Origin: Chloroflexota bacterium
Lineage (GTDB): Bacteria > Chloroflexota > UBA6077 > CF-72
Length of the DNA: 8,928 nt
Direction: 5' to 3'
NCBI GenBank assembly: GCA_019242065.1
Contig: JAFAWJ010000490.1
Coordinates: 1-8,928, forward strand
Part shown: in pieces, positions 1 to 6,200 of the stretch
Layout: every line of letters begins with the position of its first letter
Position numbering within the stretch: the stretch's first letter is position 1
Position numbers and translations under genes: made by a program
Notes under the pieces: generated by a model
What the model was told of the DNA's origin: nothing
The model's input: only the letters and a program-made list of their open reading frames with translations
Databases searched by the model: none

Positions 1-1117
1 CATCCGCCCGCCGGCTGCCACCCGGCACGACGAGCTTCGTACCAACGGTGATGACGTCAGGATCGTCGAGGTTGTTGTAGTCGAGCAGCAGACCCAGATC
101 GACCTGGTACTTGTAGGCGATGTCGGCCAGCGTCTCGTCGGGCTGAACCTCGTGCTCGATGCCCTTGACGGGCAAGATGCGAAGGTCGCTGCCCGGGTGG
201 ATGGTGTCGGGATCGTCGATGCCGTTGTTAGACAGGATCGTCTGGATGTCGACGCCGAACATGTCGGCGATCCCGGCCAGGGTGTCGCCGCTCTGCACTT
301 CATAGGTGCGGGTGCTGGGGGCCGCGCTGCCCGAGTTGCCAGACGGCGCGCTCTGACTGCTGCCGGCACCGGCATTCTGGCTGGTGCCGGCACTCGCAGT
401 CTGACCGCTATCGCCGGCACTCGTGTCGGCCTGATCGTCGCTACCGCCGGCGCTGCTACTGTCCGTTGCCGTTGTCTCACTGTCCGGATCAGCACCTGGC
501 ACGACCAGCTTGGTGCCGGGCTGTACGAGGTCGGGATTTGGCCCAAGGATGTTGGCGCGAATGATGTCGCCGGGGTCCACGCTGAAGCGTTCGGCGACCT
601 TGAGAATCGAATCGCCGGCCTTCAGGGTGTACAGGACGCCGTCGGTGGGCAAAATCACCAGGTTCTGGCCGACTTGCAGCAGGTCAGGGTCCTGGATGTC
701 GTTGGCCGCCATTAGCGTTTCGGGGCTGATGCCGTACTTGGCCGCCAGCATGCGCACCGTTTCGCCCTCTTCGACCGTATGCGTGACCGGCTTGGCCGGC
801 TCGGGCGGGGCAATGGTGGCCTCGAGTACGTCGTTGACAGGTTGGACAGCCGCCGGCGGCGCTGCCACCACGGTGGGACTGTCGTCGTTGGCGACGCTCG
901 CCGGCACCACAGTGTCAAGCACAGGCGCGGCGACCGCCACATCGGCGGCGGCGATCAGGGGTCGTGGGTGGAGGGCCATGGACACGAGGGCCGCCACGCT
1001 CACGCCCGCGGCAACGCCGTGGAGTAGATAGCGCGGTCGATGGCGGACGAGGCGATCCAGAGCGGAGACCGAACGCGACAAATCTGCCGTGTGGAAAAGA
1101 CTACGTGTCTGCCGCAC
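1..1117 (-). CDS. Membrane-anchored protein with four LysM domains (3' end outside window)
   Basis: Probably binds peptidoglycan or another N-acetylglucosamine polymer at the cell surface. The reading frame is open from the left edge, giving 372 residues. Seen: a basic cytoplasmic N-terminus (RLVRHRPR), a hydrophobic segment at about 30-49 acting as signal anchor, an Ala/Pro/Val-rich spacer, then LysM domains at about 113-157, 163-207, 272-316 and 322-365. Each begins with a pattern such as HTVEEGET or YEVQSGDT and ends in ILP or VVPG. Domains 2 and 3 are separated by a Ser/Gly/Ala/Thr-rich linker (about 208-270) with repeated SAG units. The GTG at 1117 is preferred: ATG 979 lies inside the hydrophobic segment, and TTG 1081 has no ribosome site. 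GAGGA lies 3 bases before the GTG, which is close, so the start is uncertain. Proteins with this layout often end in an M23 peptidase or other wall-active domain; that part is not visible. Divergent from the gene at 1352. Confidence 0.85.
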   Translation of the reverse strand, partial: MRQTRSLFHTADLSRSVSALDRLVRHRPRYLLHGVAAGVSVAALVSMALHPRPLIAAADVAVAAPVLDTVVPASVANDDSPTVVAAPPAAVQPVNDVLEATIAPPEPAKPVTHTVEEGETVRMLAAKYGISPETLMAANDIQDPDLLQVGQNLVILPTDGVLYTLKAGDSILKVAERFSVDPGDIIRANILGPNPDLVQPGTKLVVPGADPDSETTATDSSSAGGSDDQADTSAGDSGQTASAGTSQNAGAGSSQSAPSGNSGSAAPSTRTYEVQSGDTLAGIADMFGVDIQTILSNNGIDDPDTIHPGSDLRILPVKGIEHEVQPDETLADIAYKYQVDLGLLLDYNNLDDPDVITVGTKLVVPGGSRRAD

Positions 1118-1223
1118 GATTCCTCGAATCCTCTGGGAGGTGGCCGGTGAGAAGCACTGCGGGGCCTCCGCGGGGGTCTGGAAGTTGGCGGCTGGCGGTG
1201 GACGGACCGCCAACCCGAGGGTC

Positions 1224-1253
1224 ACGTTACGCAGGGCGATTCGCGGGTGTCAA
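1224..1253 (-). promoter_or_regulatory. Candidate sigma70-type promoter for the LysM gene
   Basis: On the minus strand a perfect TTGACA (1253-1248) is followed after 18 bases by TAACGT (1229-1224), which matches the -10 consensus at three of six positions. The start site would be near 1217, giving a leader of about 100 bases to the GTG at 1117. The -35 is convincing, the -10 is weak. Confidence 0.4.
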
Positions 1254-1290
1254 GGCCAGGTCACATAAATTCTGGCAACTTCTCGCGACA

Positions 1291-1296
1291 TATCAT
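1291..1296 (+). promoter_or_regulatory. Candidate -10 box upstream of the 1352 gene
   Basis: TATCAT matches the TATAAT consensus at five of six positions in the 234-base divergent region. No good -35 is seen at normal spacing. A second AT-rich stretch (TATTTT, 1339-1344) lies closer to the GTG at 1352 and is an alternative that would give an almost leaderless transcript. Confidence 0.25.
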
Positions 1297-1351
1297 GGGA
1301 ATTTGCGGCTCACTGCCCAGCCCAAGCACGTCTTAAGCTATTTTTGAGCTC

Positions 1352-1681
1352 GTGCAGCCAGGCCTGCTTCTCGACCCCGCGACCGCCGCGCGCGCCTTCG
1401 GCGTCGCGTATTTCAACCTTCTGCGCCGGGGCGCCGACGGCTCGCTGCGCCTGTCCAGCGACCACTGGCGCCTGGAGGAGCTGACCGACGAGCGGTTCCG
1501 CTTCTCGGCTCGTGAACCCGAGGCGCCACCCCTCGAGCTGCCCCTGAGCGATCTCGACCACGTCGAGTGGGATCGATTGCCCAAACAAACAGTGCGCTCG
1601 CAGCTCCGCTTCGCGCTCGCCAACGGCGACCTGTGGACTTTTTCGGGCGCCGTCGACGAGTCGGCGCTCCCCGACCGCTAG
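1352..1681 (+). CDS. Hypothetical protein, 109 residues, unknown function
   Basis: I do not recognise this family. It begins at GTG with no clear ribosome site. It has no signal peptide or membrane segment and looks soluble and acidic. The C-terminal half (about 60-100) reads as alternating strands with the pattern LDHVEWDRLP, SQLRFALANG and DLWTFSGAV, which recalls small beta-barrel folds such as bacterial PH-like or GRAM domains; that is only an impression. The antisense frame (1310-1690) is also open but has a composition typical of a high-GC shadow, whereas the plus-strand product has plausible strand and helix periodicity. It ends 10 bases before the formamidase-like frame, so the two are probably co-transcribed. 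A real gene is likely but not certain. Confidence 0.6.
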   Translation: MQPGLLLDPATAARAFGVAYFNLLRRGADGSLRLSSDHWRLEELTDERFRFSAREPEAPPLELPLSDLDHVEWDRLPKQTVRSQLRFALANGDLWTFSGAVDESALPDR

Positions 1682-1691
1682 CTCACCCATC

Positions 1692-2918
1692 GTGTTCGGT
1701 TGCGGAGAAGCTGAATCCGAGGCCAGCCTGGCCTTCGCGCCCGAGGCGACCCGTGCTGCGTACGCACCCCGCTCGGACCGTCTTCGCCACGATCAGCGGC
1801 TGCAGCGCGACGTCCTTGATTGGCTGTACGACCTGCGGCTCGGCGCGCGGTCACTGATCCTCGCCGGCGTCGGGATGGTCGGCGTGCTGGCGCCCGTGCT
1901 GGCGTCGATGCACGGATCTGACGCGCCGCGCCGCGAGGAGCGCATCGGGCGCCTGCATGTGTTGCCCTCGACCCCCGAAACGGTGCGCCTGGGTGTGTTC
2001 GATGCCGCACTGCCAGATGTTCTGGAGATCGACTCCGGCGACGTCGTCGTCTACCCCGATACGTGGAGCCACTTCCTGAATCGTCTGCAGCCAGGTGTGC
2101 CCATCGACGACCTGGCGCGGCTGCGACGCGAGAACCCTGGCCGCGGCCCGCACTCCATCGTCGGTCCTGTCGGCGTCCGCGGCGCCAGGCCGGGCGACAT
2201 GCTGTCCATCGAGTTTCAGCGCCTGCTTCCAGCCAGCTGGGGAGCCACGTTCGTCAACCCTGGCGACCTGGGCACCGGCACGCTGCCGGAGCAGTTCCCA
2301 CACGGCCAGGTTCGCTACCTCGACTTCGACCTGGTGCACATGCGTGCCGAGTTTCTGCCCGGCATCAGCGTGCCACTGCGTCCATTTCAGGGCACGGTCG
2401 GGGTTGCGCCAGCACAAGCGGAGCCGGGCAGTGTCAGCTCGGTCCCACCCGGCAGGCACGCGGGCAACATTGACCTCCGCGATCTGACCGAGGGCACACG
2501 TCTCTATATTCCTGTCTGGCAGCCAGGCGCCAGGCTATTCACCGGCGACTCCCACGCGGCGCAGGGGCACGGCGAGGTCAACAATCAGGCCCTCGAATCG
2601 GCCATGCGCGAGGTCAGGCTACGCGTGTCGCTGCACGACCAGCCAGGCTGGGCATGGCCGATGGCGGAAACAGAGACCGACTGGATCTGCATGGGCATCG
2701 ATGCGGACCTGAACCAGGCGTTTCGCATTGCGACCGCCAACGTCATCGAGTTCTTGCATCGGCGCGCCGGGCTGTCACCCATGGACGCCTACAGCCTGGC
2801 CAGCATTGCCGTCAGCTTTCACGTGACCCAGTTCGTCAATCAGACGCGCGGCGTGCACGCCTCGATCCCCAAAGCGCTCTTTGACGCAGGACTGTGCCGA
2901 GACATCACGGTCGTCTAA
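1692..2918 (+). CDS. Acetamidase/formamidase family protein (FmdA/AmdA)
   Basis: Members of this family hydrolyse formamide or short aliphatic amides to the acid and ammonia, supplying nitrogen or clearing amides. Seen (numbering from GTG 1692, 408 residues): the family N-terminal pattern RLHVLPSTPETVRLGVFDAA at 87-106, GPVGVRGARPGD at 158-169, GRHAGNID at 254-261, and the metal-site region GDSHAAQGHGE at 285-295 followed by NNQALESAMREV. The conserved domain starts near residue 87, so about 85 residues are extra compared with usual members of about 300. That extension contains a hydrophobic stretch at about 53-72. ATG 1908 would remove it and leave 337 residues, but neither GTG 1692, ATG 1875 nor ATG 1908 has a good ribosome site, and codon use across 1692-1908 looks coding. 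The substrate cannot be read from the sequence. No transporter or urea gene is adjacent. Confidence 0.85.
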   Translation: MFGCGEAESEASLAFAPEATRAAYAPRSDRLRHDQRLQRDVLDWLYDLRLGARSLILAGVGMVGVLAPVLASMHGSDAPRREERIGRLHVLPSTPETVRLGVFDAALPDVLEIDSGDVVVYPDTWSHFLNRLQPGVPIDDLARLRRENPGRGPHSIVGPVGVRGARPGDMLSIEFQRLLPASWGATFVNPGDLGTGTLPEQFPHGQVRYLDFDLVHMRAEFLPGISVPLRPFQGTVGVAPAQAEPGSVSSVPPGRHAGNIDLRDLTEGTRLYIPVWQPGARLFTGDSHAAQGHGEVNNQALESAMREVRLRVSLHDQPGWAWPMAETETDWICMGIDADLNQAFRIATANVIEFLHRRAGLSPMDAYSLASIAVSFHVTQFVNQTRGVHASIPKALFDAGLCRDITVV

Positions 2919-2973
2919 GAATCGCTCCTGGATGGGTGCGTTTCAGCGCTACTTTGGTCGAACGGTTCCGGAC

Positions 2974-3005
2974 CACGCCCCCCAGGGTGCCCCTGGCATG
3001 GCGTG
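2974..3005 (+). terminator. Stem-loop after the formamidase gene
   Basis: An outer stem CACGCC (2974-2979) pairs with GGCGTG (3000-3005), and an inner stem CCAGGG (2982-2987) pairs with CCCTGG (2991-2996) around a TGC loop, with a small 2/3-base internal loop between them. No U-tract follows, so it is at best a non-canonical terminator or 3'-end stabiliser. Confidence 0.4.
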
Positions 3006-3028
3006 AGCTCAGCTGAACAGGCTGACCT

Positions 3029-3054
3029 GCCTGCCCCTTCCCCATTTGGCAGGC
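3029..3054 (+). other. Second stem-loop in the formamidase-tyrS gap
   Basis: GCCTGCC (3029-3035) pairs perfectly with GGCAGGC (3048-3054) around a 12-base pyrimidine-rich loop. It may work with the hairpin at 2974-3005 to end upstream transcription, or lie in a tyrS leader if transcription starts further upstream. The T-box consensus is absent. Confidence 0.35.
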
Positions 3055-3101
3055 CGCTCGTTACGGCGTTCTCTTCTCCTTTTGCGGGCTTCTTTCGCAG
3101 G

Positions 3102-3107
3102 TAGAAT
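3102..3107 (+). promoter_or_regulatory. Candidate -10 box giving a leaderless tyrS mRNA
   Basis: TAGAAT matches TATAAT at five of six positions and ends 8 bases before the tyrS ATG, so transcription would start at or next to the start codon. The -35 region (around 3079-3084) is poor. The absence of a strong Shine-Dalgarno sequence fits leaderless initiation. Confidence 0.45.
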
Positions 3108-3115
3108 CAGCCGAG

Positions 3116-4327
3116 ATGGTCGCCGTCCTGACAAACGTCCTGGATACGCTGCGTGCGCGCGGCTTCGTCGCCCAGGTGTCCGACGAGGATGCGCTGCGGC
3201 GCGCGTTCGACAGCGGGCGCCTCACGCTGTACCAGGGCTTCGATCCGACGGCTACCAGTCTGCACACCGGCAACCTGGTCGGCATCATGGCGCTCGCGCA
3301 CATGCAGCGCGCTGGACATCGGACCATCGCGCTGGTTGGTGGCGGCACCGGCATGATTGGCGACCCGAGTGAGCGTGCCTCGGAGCGGCCGATGCTGGCC
3401 GTCGAGGAGATTCGCCGCAACCTCGCCGGCATTCGACGCCAGTTCGAGCCGTACCTGGACTTCTCGAACGATCGGGCCCTCATGGTCGACAACGCCGATT
3501 GGCTGCTCGACCTGAAGTGGATCGAGTTCCTGCGCGACGTCGGACGATATTTCACGGTGAATCAGTTGATGCAGCACGGCACGTATCGCGAGCGCTTCGA
3601 GGCCGGCAGCTTTTCGTTCATCGAGCTCAACTACGCCCTCGTCCAGGCGTACGACTTCCTCCATCTATATCGACACTTCGGCTGCGTCCTGCAGATCGGC
3701 GGCAACGACCAGTGGTTCAACATCCTGGCCGGGCGTGACCTGATTCACCATGCCGATGGTGGCGAGGCCTTCGCTCTGACCACGCCGCTGATCACCACGG
3801 CCTCGGGTCAGAAGCTGGGCAAGAGCGCTGGCAACGCGATCTGGCTAGATGCCGAGCTCACGCCGCCGTACGACTACTACCAGTACTGGCGGAACACTGA
3901 GGACGCCGATGTCGGGCGATTCATGCGCATGTTCACCTTCTTGCCGCTCGAGGAGATCGCCGACTACGAGCGGCTGTCGGGCGCCGAGTTGAATCGTGCC
4001 AAAGAGGTGCTGGCCTTCGAGGCGACCAGGATCACGCATGGCGAGGACGCTGCGCGCCAGGCGCAGGAGACAGCCCATGCGCGCTTTCGCGGGACTGGGT
4101 CCGATCAGGGCCCCAGCCTGTCGGTGTCCGAGCCGATGGGTGTGGTCGAGCTGAGCGTGACCGCCGGCCTGGCCGAATCGAACAACGAAGCGAAACGCCT
4201 GATCCGCCAGGGCGGTATCAAACTCGGCGGCGAGGCCGTCTCGACCGATGCCGTGGTCGATCCGGCCCAGTTGCCCAAAGTCCTGTCTCGCGGCCGGCTG
4301 CGGTCGGTTCTGTTAGTTCGCGCCTGA
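3116..4327 (+). CDS. tyrS: Tyrosyl-tRNA synthetase
   Basis: Cytoplasmic class I enzyme that charges tRNA-Tyr with tyrosine using ATP. The 403-residue product is full length. Seen: YQGFDPTATSLHTGN (39-53), which holds the HIGH-equivalent motif as HTGN at 50-53; the tyrosine pocket signature Y173, Q177, D180 in YALVQAYDF; GGNDQW at 195-200; the KMSKS-equivalent KLGKS at 233-237; the family pattern YYQYWRNTEDADVGRF at 254-269; and a C-terminal S4 RNA-binding domain from about residue 343 (AGLAESNNEAKRLIRQGG). The second His of the HIGH motif is Asn here, a variation used by some class I synthetases. ATG 3116 is the first start in frame and fits the family N-terminus; a -10-like TAGAAT lies immediately upstream. 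It appears to be a stand-alone gene, facing the response regulator operon tail-to-tail. Confidence 0.97.
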   Translation: MVAVLTNVLDTLRARGFVAQVSDEDALRRAFDSGRLTLYQGFDPTATSLHTGNLVGIMALAHMQRAGHRTIALVGGGTGMIGDPSERASERPMLAVEEIRRNLAGIRRQFEPYLDFSNDRALMVDNADWLLDLKWIEFLRDVGRYFTVNQLMQHGTYRERFEAGSFSFIELNYALVQAYDFLHLYRHFGCVLQIGGNDQWFNILAGRDLIHHADGGEAFALTTPLITTASGQKLGKSAGNAIWLDAELTPPYDYYQYWRNTEDADVGRFMRMFTFLPLEEIADYERLSGAELNRAKEVLAFEATRITHGEDAARQAQETAHARFRGTGSDQGPSLSVSEPMGVVELSVTAGLAESNNEAKRLIRQGGIKLGGEAVSTDAVVDPAQLPKVLSRGRLRSVLLVRA

Positions 4328-4404
4328 CGCCCATGGGCTGCTTGCTCGGCGCTGACGTGGGAACGCCTGTGCCTCGGGGGCCACTTCTCGGCGGGGATTT
4401 TCAC

Positions 4405-4418
4405 GGGGCGGCAGCCCC
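4405..4418 (+). terminator. Weak hairpin in the tyrS/response-regulator convergent gap
   Basis: GGGGC (4405-4409) pairs with GCCCC (4414-4418) around a GGCA tetraloop and is followed by only two Ts. It sits 78 bases after the tyrS stop in a 145-base gap between convergent genes, where a terminator is expected, but it is short. Confidence 0.3.
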
Positions 4419-4472
4419 TTGAACCCTTGGACAGGAAGAAACTTCAGCGAAGCGCAGCGATCGCGCGATTAC

Positions 4473-4877
4473 TCAGCCCGTGACGTGCCCGTTGGCCGCC
4501 GTCCCGCCGTTGCGCCTCGCGTGCAGCGCCACCGTCCGAATAAGGTCGTTCAAATCGAAGGGCTTGGCCAGATACGCCTGGATCGGGGCTGCCTGGATGC
4601 GGACCAGGGCGTCCTGCATCGCCGACATCACCACAACCGGCACGTTGTCGCACAATTGCTCGTTCTGGCACGCCTCGAGGAACGAAAAGCCGTCCATGAT
4701 CGGCATCATCAGGTCGAGCACCACGGTTGCAGGCCGACGCGCGCGCATAGCCTCGAGCGCTTCGCGGCCGTGGGCCGCCAGGTCAACCGAGTAACCCTCT
4801 TCGCGTAGTGCGTCGGCGACGAGCCCGCGAATGGCAGGATCGTCGTCGACGACGAGCACGTATGACTCCGTCGCCAT
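4473..4877 (-). CDS. Single-domain response regulator (CheY-like receiver)
   Basis: A receiver domain without an output domain, 134 residues, expected to be phosphorylated by a histidine kinase and to act by protein contact. All key residues are present: acidic pair D11/D12 in VLVVDDDP, phospho-acceptor D55 in VVLDLMMP, switch serine S85 in VVVMSAMQ, and K105 in LAKPF. The frame is open upstream to 5081, but those extra codons overlap clpP antiparallel-free sequence in another frame and have no domain, so the ATG at 4877, directly before the ESYVLVVDDDP strand, is chosen. GGGGA lies 3 bases before it. The C-terminal tail (RRNGGTAANGH) is short and probably disordered. It lies 79 bases downstream of clpP on the same strand and is likely the last gene of that operon. 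No kinase is encoded in the window, so its partner is unknown. Confidence 0.93.
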   Translation of the reverse strand: MATESYVLVVDDDPAIRGLVADALREEGYSVDLAAHGREALEAMRARRPATVVLDLMMPIMDGFSFLEACQNEQLCDNVPVVVMSAMQDALVRIQAAPIQAYLAKPFDLNDLIRTVALHARRNGGTAANGHVTG

Positions 4878-4901
4878 CGGTCCCCGACAGTGACGGAGTA
4901 T

Positions 4902-4926
4902 GCCATATGGCTTCTCCGCATGCGGG
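4902..4926. promoter_or_regulatory. Two adjacent 10-bp perfect palindromes before the response regulator
   Basis: GCCATATGGC (4902-4911) and CCGCATGCGG (4917-4926) are each perfectly self-complementary and are centred 15 bp apart in the 79-base gap between clpP and the receiver gene. They could be binding sites for a dimeric regulator. The second shares the core GCATGCG with the XRE promoter region at 6214-6220. The function is inferred only. Confidence 0.35.
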
Positions 4927-4956
4927 TCCTGGCGTGCCCGATTGAGGTGCGGATGT

Positions 4957-5667
4957 TCAGTGACTGAGTCCGTTCGAGCGGCGTGCGACGCCGTTGGTGT
5001 GTTCGCCTGCCGACGCATCCAGGGCAGCCTCGGCGCGGTCCGCGGCCAGCGAGGCGTCTGTCGCGCCGACGACGGCGTCAATCAGGCCATAGTCTCTGGC
5101 CTCGAGCGCGCTCATCCAGTAGTCACGATTGATGTCGCGTTCGATGCGGTCCACCGCCTGGCCCGTGTCGGCCGCGAGCAGTTCTTTGATGCGTGCGTTC
5201 AGGCGAATGATCTCGCGGGCGTGCACCTCGATGTCGGCCGCGGTGCCCTGGACGCCGGCGGACGCCTGATGAATGAGCATCCGCGAATTGGGCAGAGACA
5301 GCCGCTTGCCTTTGGCGCCACCGGCCAGAATGACCGCCGCGGCGCTGGCGGCCATGCCAACGCAGGTCGTGGCCACGTCGGGGGCAACCAGGTGCATGGT
5401 GTCGTAGATGGCCAATCCGGCGTCCGCGCTCCCGCCCGGGCTGTTGATATACAGGTGGATGTCGCGGTCGGCGTCGTCCTGCTGCAGGAACAGCAGTTGG
5501 GCGACGATGGTGTTGGCCACCTCGTCGGTGACGGGCGTCCCTAGAAAGATGATGCGATTGCGCAGGAGCAGCGAAAAAATGTCGTAGGCCCGCTCGCCAC
5601 GACTGGTCTGCTCGACGACCATCGGTACGGTGTAGTTGATGGGCTGTTCGCGTTCGTCACGTAACAC
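4957..5667 (-). CDS. clpP: ATP-dependent Clp protease proteolytic subunit
   Basis: Serine protease subunit that forms a barrel of two heptameric rings and degrades proteins unfolded by ClpX, ClpA or ClpC ATPases. The 236-residue product carries the full triad: S108 in [11 protein letters not shown]133 in [10 protein letters not shown], and D182 in [12 protein letters not shown], with spacing (25 and 49) identical to E. coli ClpP. The oxyanion strand [11 protein letters not shown] is at 75-84. Two oddities are visible: the usual GQAASMGA around the serine is GMAASAAA, and a tail of about 35 residues follows the conserved YGLID. The start is GTG 5667, supported by GGAGG nine bases upstream, the best Shine-Dalgarno sequence in the window. 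It lies 24 bases after the XRE gene and 79 before the response regulator, so it is probably co-transcribed with both. No Clp ATPase or trigger factor gene is present beside it, so it may be one of several ClpP paralogues. Confidence 0.96.
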   Translation of the reverse strand: MLRDEREQPINYTVPMVVEQTSRGERAYDIFSLLLRNRIIFLGTPVTDEVANTIVAQLLFLQQDDADRDIHLYINSPGGSADAGLAIYDTMHLVAPDVATTCVGMAASAAAVILAGGAKGKRLSLPNSRMLIHQASAGVQGTAADIEVHAREIIRLNARIKELLAADTGQAVDRIERDINRDYWMSALEARDYGLIDAVVGATDASLAADRAEAALDASAGEHTNGVARRSNGLSH

Positions 5668-5676
5668 GTGAGGGTG

Positions 5677-5681
5677 CCTCC
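5677..5681 (-). promoter_or_regulatory. Ribosome binding site of clpP
   Basis: GGAGG on the minus strand, nine bases before the GTG at 5667. It decides the clpP start and shows that this host does use Shine-Dalgarno initiation for genes inside operons. Confidence 0.7.
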
Positions 5682-5691
5682 GTTGGGGGAA

Positions 5692-6159
5692 TCAGGGCCG
5701 GAAACCAAGCGGACGATCGGGGGGATGCGTGTCTGCGTCGGCGTTCGATTCACGCACCACACGACGAGCTGAGCTGCTCAGGCCGTCGGCCAGGGCGACG
5801 CACGCTTCGACGTAGGCCCGCCACATGCTGGGCGGCAGGCTGGTCTGCATGACCTGGCGCAGGCGGGCCTGGTGGGCCTGGAGCTCGGCTTCGAGCTGTG
5901 GATCGGGGTGGGTGTCAGTGCGATCGCCGCGCGCCTGGGCGATGGGCAGGCCGACGAGCTCGTCGAGGGCAATGCGCTCGACGCCGAAGGTGTCGGCCAA
6001 CCGCTGGAGATACGGCAGGCTGGGCACGACCTGGCCACGCCGCCAGCGCGAAATCTGGGTGTCGGCGACGCCGACGGAGCGCGCCAGCTGGGCCTGGGAG
6101 ATGCCCCGCGAGCGCATGGAGGCTTCGAGCCAGCCGCCGAAGCCGTGGTCACGCATCAT
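5692..6159 (-). CDS. XRE-family helix-turn-helix transcriptional regulator
   Basis: A 155-residue DNA-binding protein. The HTH_3/XRE domain spans about 10-70: GWLEASMRSRGISQAQLARS, then VADTQISRWRRGQ (recognition helix about 31-41), then PSLPYLQRLADTFGV. The rest (about 86-137) is predicted mostly helical (PQLEAELQAHQARLRQVM, then WRAYVEACVALADGL) and could mediate dimerisation or sense a partner; the last 18 residues are Pro/Asp-rich and look disordered, which would suit a degradation tail. No membrane or peptidase domain is present. The start is ATG 6159 (ATG 6156 is an alternative), a few bases after a promoter at 6171-6200. It heads the XRE-clpP-receiver operon with a 24-base gap to clpP and is divergent from the Nudix gene, so autoregulation and control of both sides is plausible. 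Similarity of role to ClgR is inference from context, not from sequence comparison. Confidence 0.93.
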   Translation of the reverse strand: MMRDHGFGGWLEASMRSRGISQAQLARSVGVADTQISRWRRGQVVPSLPYLQRLADTFGVERIALDELVGLPIAQARGDRTDTHPDPQLEAELQAHQARLRQVMQTSLPPSMWRAYVEACVALADGLSSSARRVVRESNADADTHPPDRPLGFRP

Positions 6160-6170
6160 GGCTGTGCGCC

Positions 6171-6200
6171 ACTATGACATGCCGGACAGCTAACTGACAA
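6171..6200 (-). promoter_or_regulatory. Promoter of the XRE-clpP-response regulator operon
   Basis: On the minus strand TTGTCA (6200-6195, five of six matches to TTGACA) is followed after 18 bases by CATAGT (6176-6171, four of six to TATAAT). Transcription would start near 6164, leaving a leader of about five bases before ATG 6159. No Shine-Dalgarno sequence is present. Confidence 0.55.

Noticed and set aside
362..420. Short repeated GCCGGCAC units as a CRISPR or tandem repeat array
   Set aside because: They lie in frame within the Ser/Gly/Ala linker of the LysM protein and reflect repeated SAG-type codons, with irregular spacing.
964..1347. 127-residue plus-strand frame over the LysM start region
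   Set aside because: Antisense to the LysM coding region at its start and running through the promoter area; composition is Gly/Arg/Pro-rich and lacks any domain.
1310..1690. 126-residue minus-strand frame opposite the hypothetical gene
   Set aside because: Possible but less convincing than the plus-strand frame; it would fully overlap it and has no recognisable motif.
2919..3115. T-box riboswitch controlling tyrS
   Set aside because: No AGGGTGGNACCGCG-type T-box, no Stem I specifier loop, and the -10 box next to the ATG would leave no leader. The AGGGTGCC at 2984-2991 is only part of a simple hairpin.
4460..4469. Palindrome ATCGCGCGAT as an operator or terminator
   Set aside because: It is a CG-alternating sequence next to the response-regulator stop, common by chance at this base composition, and it has no loop or T-tract.
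4473..5081. 202-residue version of the response regulator
   Set aside because: The extra 68 N-terminal residues precede the first receiver strand, overlap clpP and have no domain; ATG 4877 fits the family.
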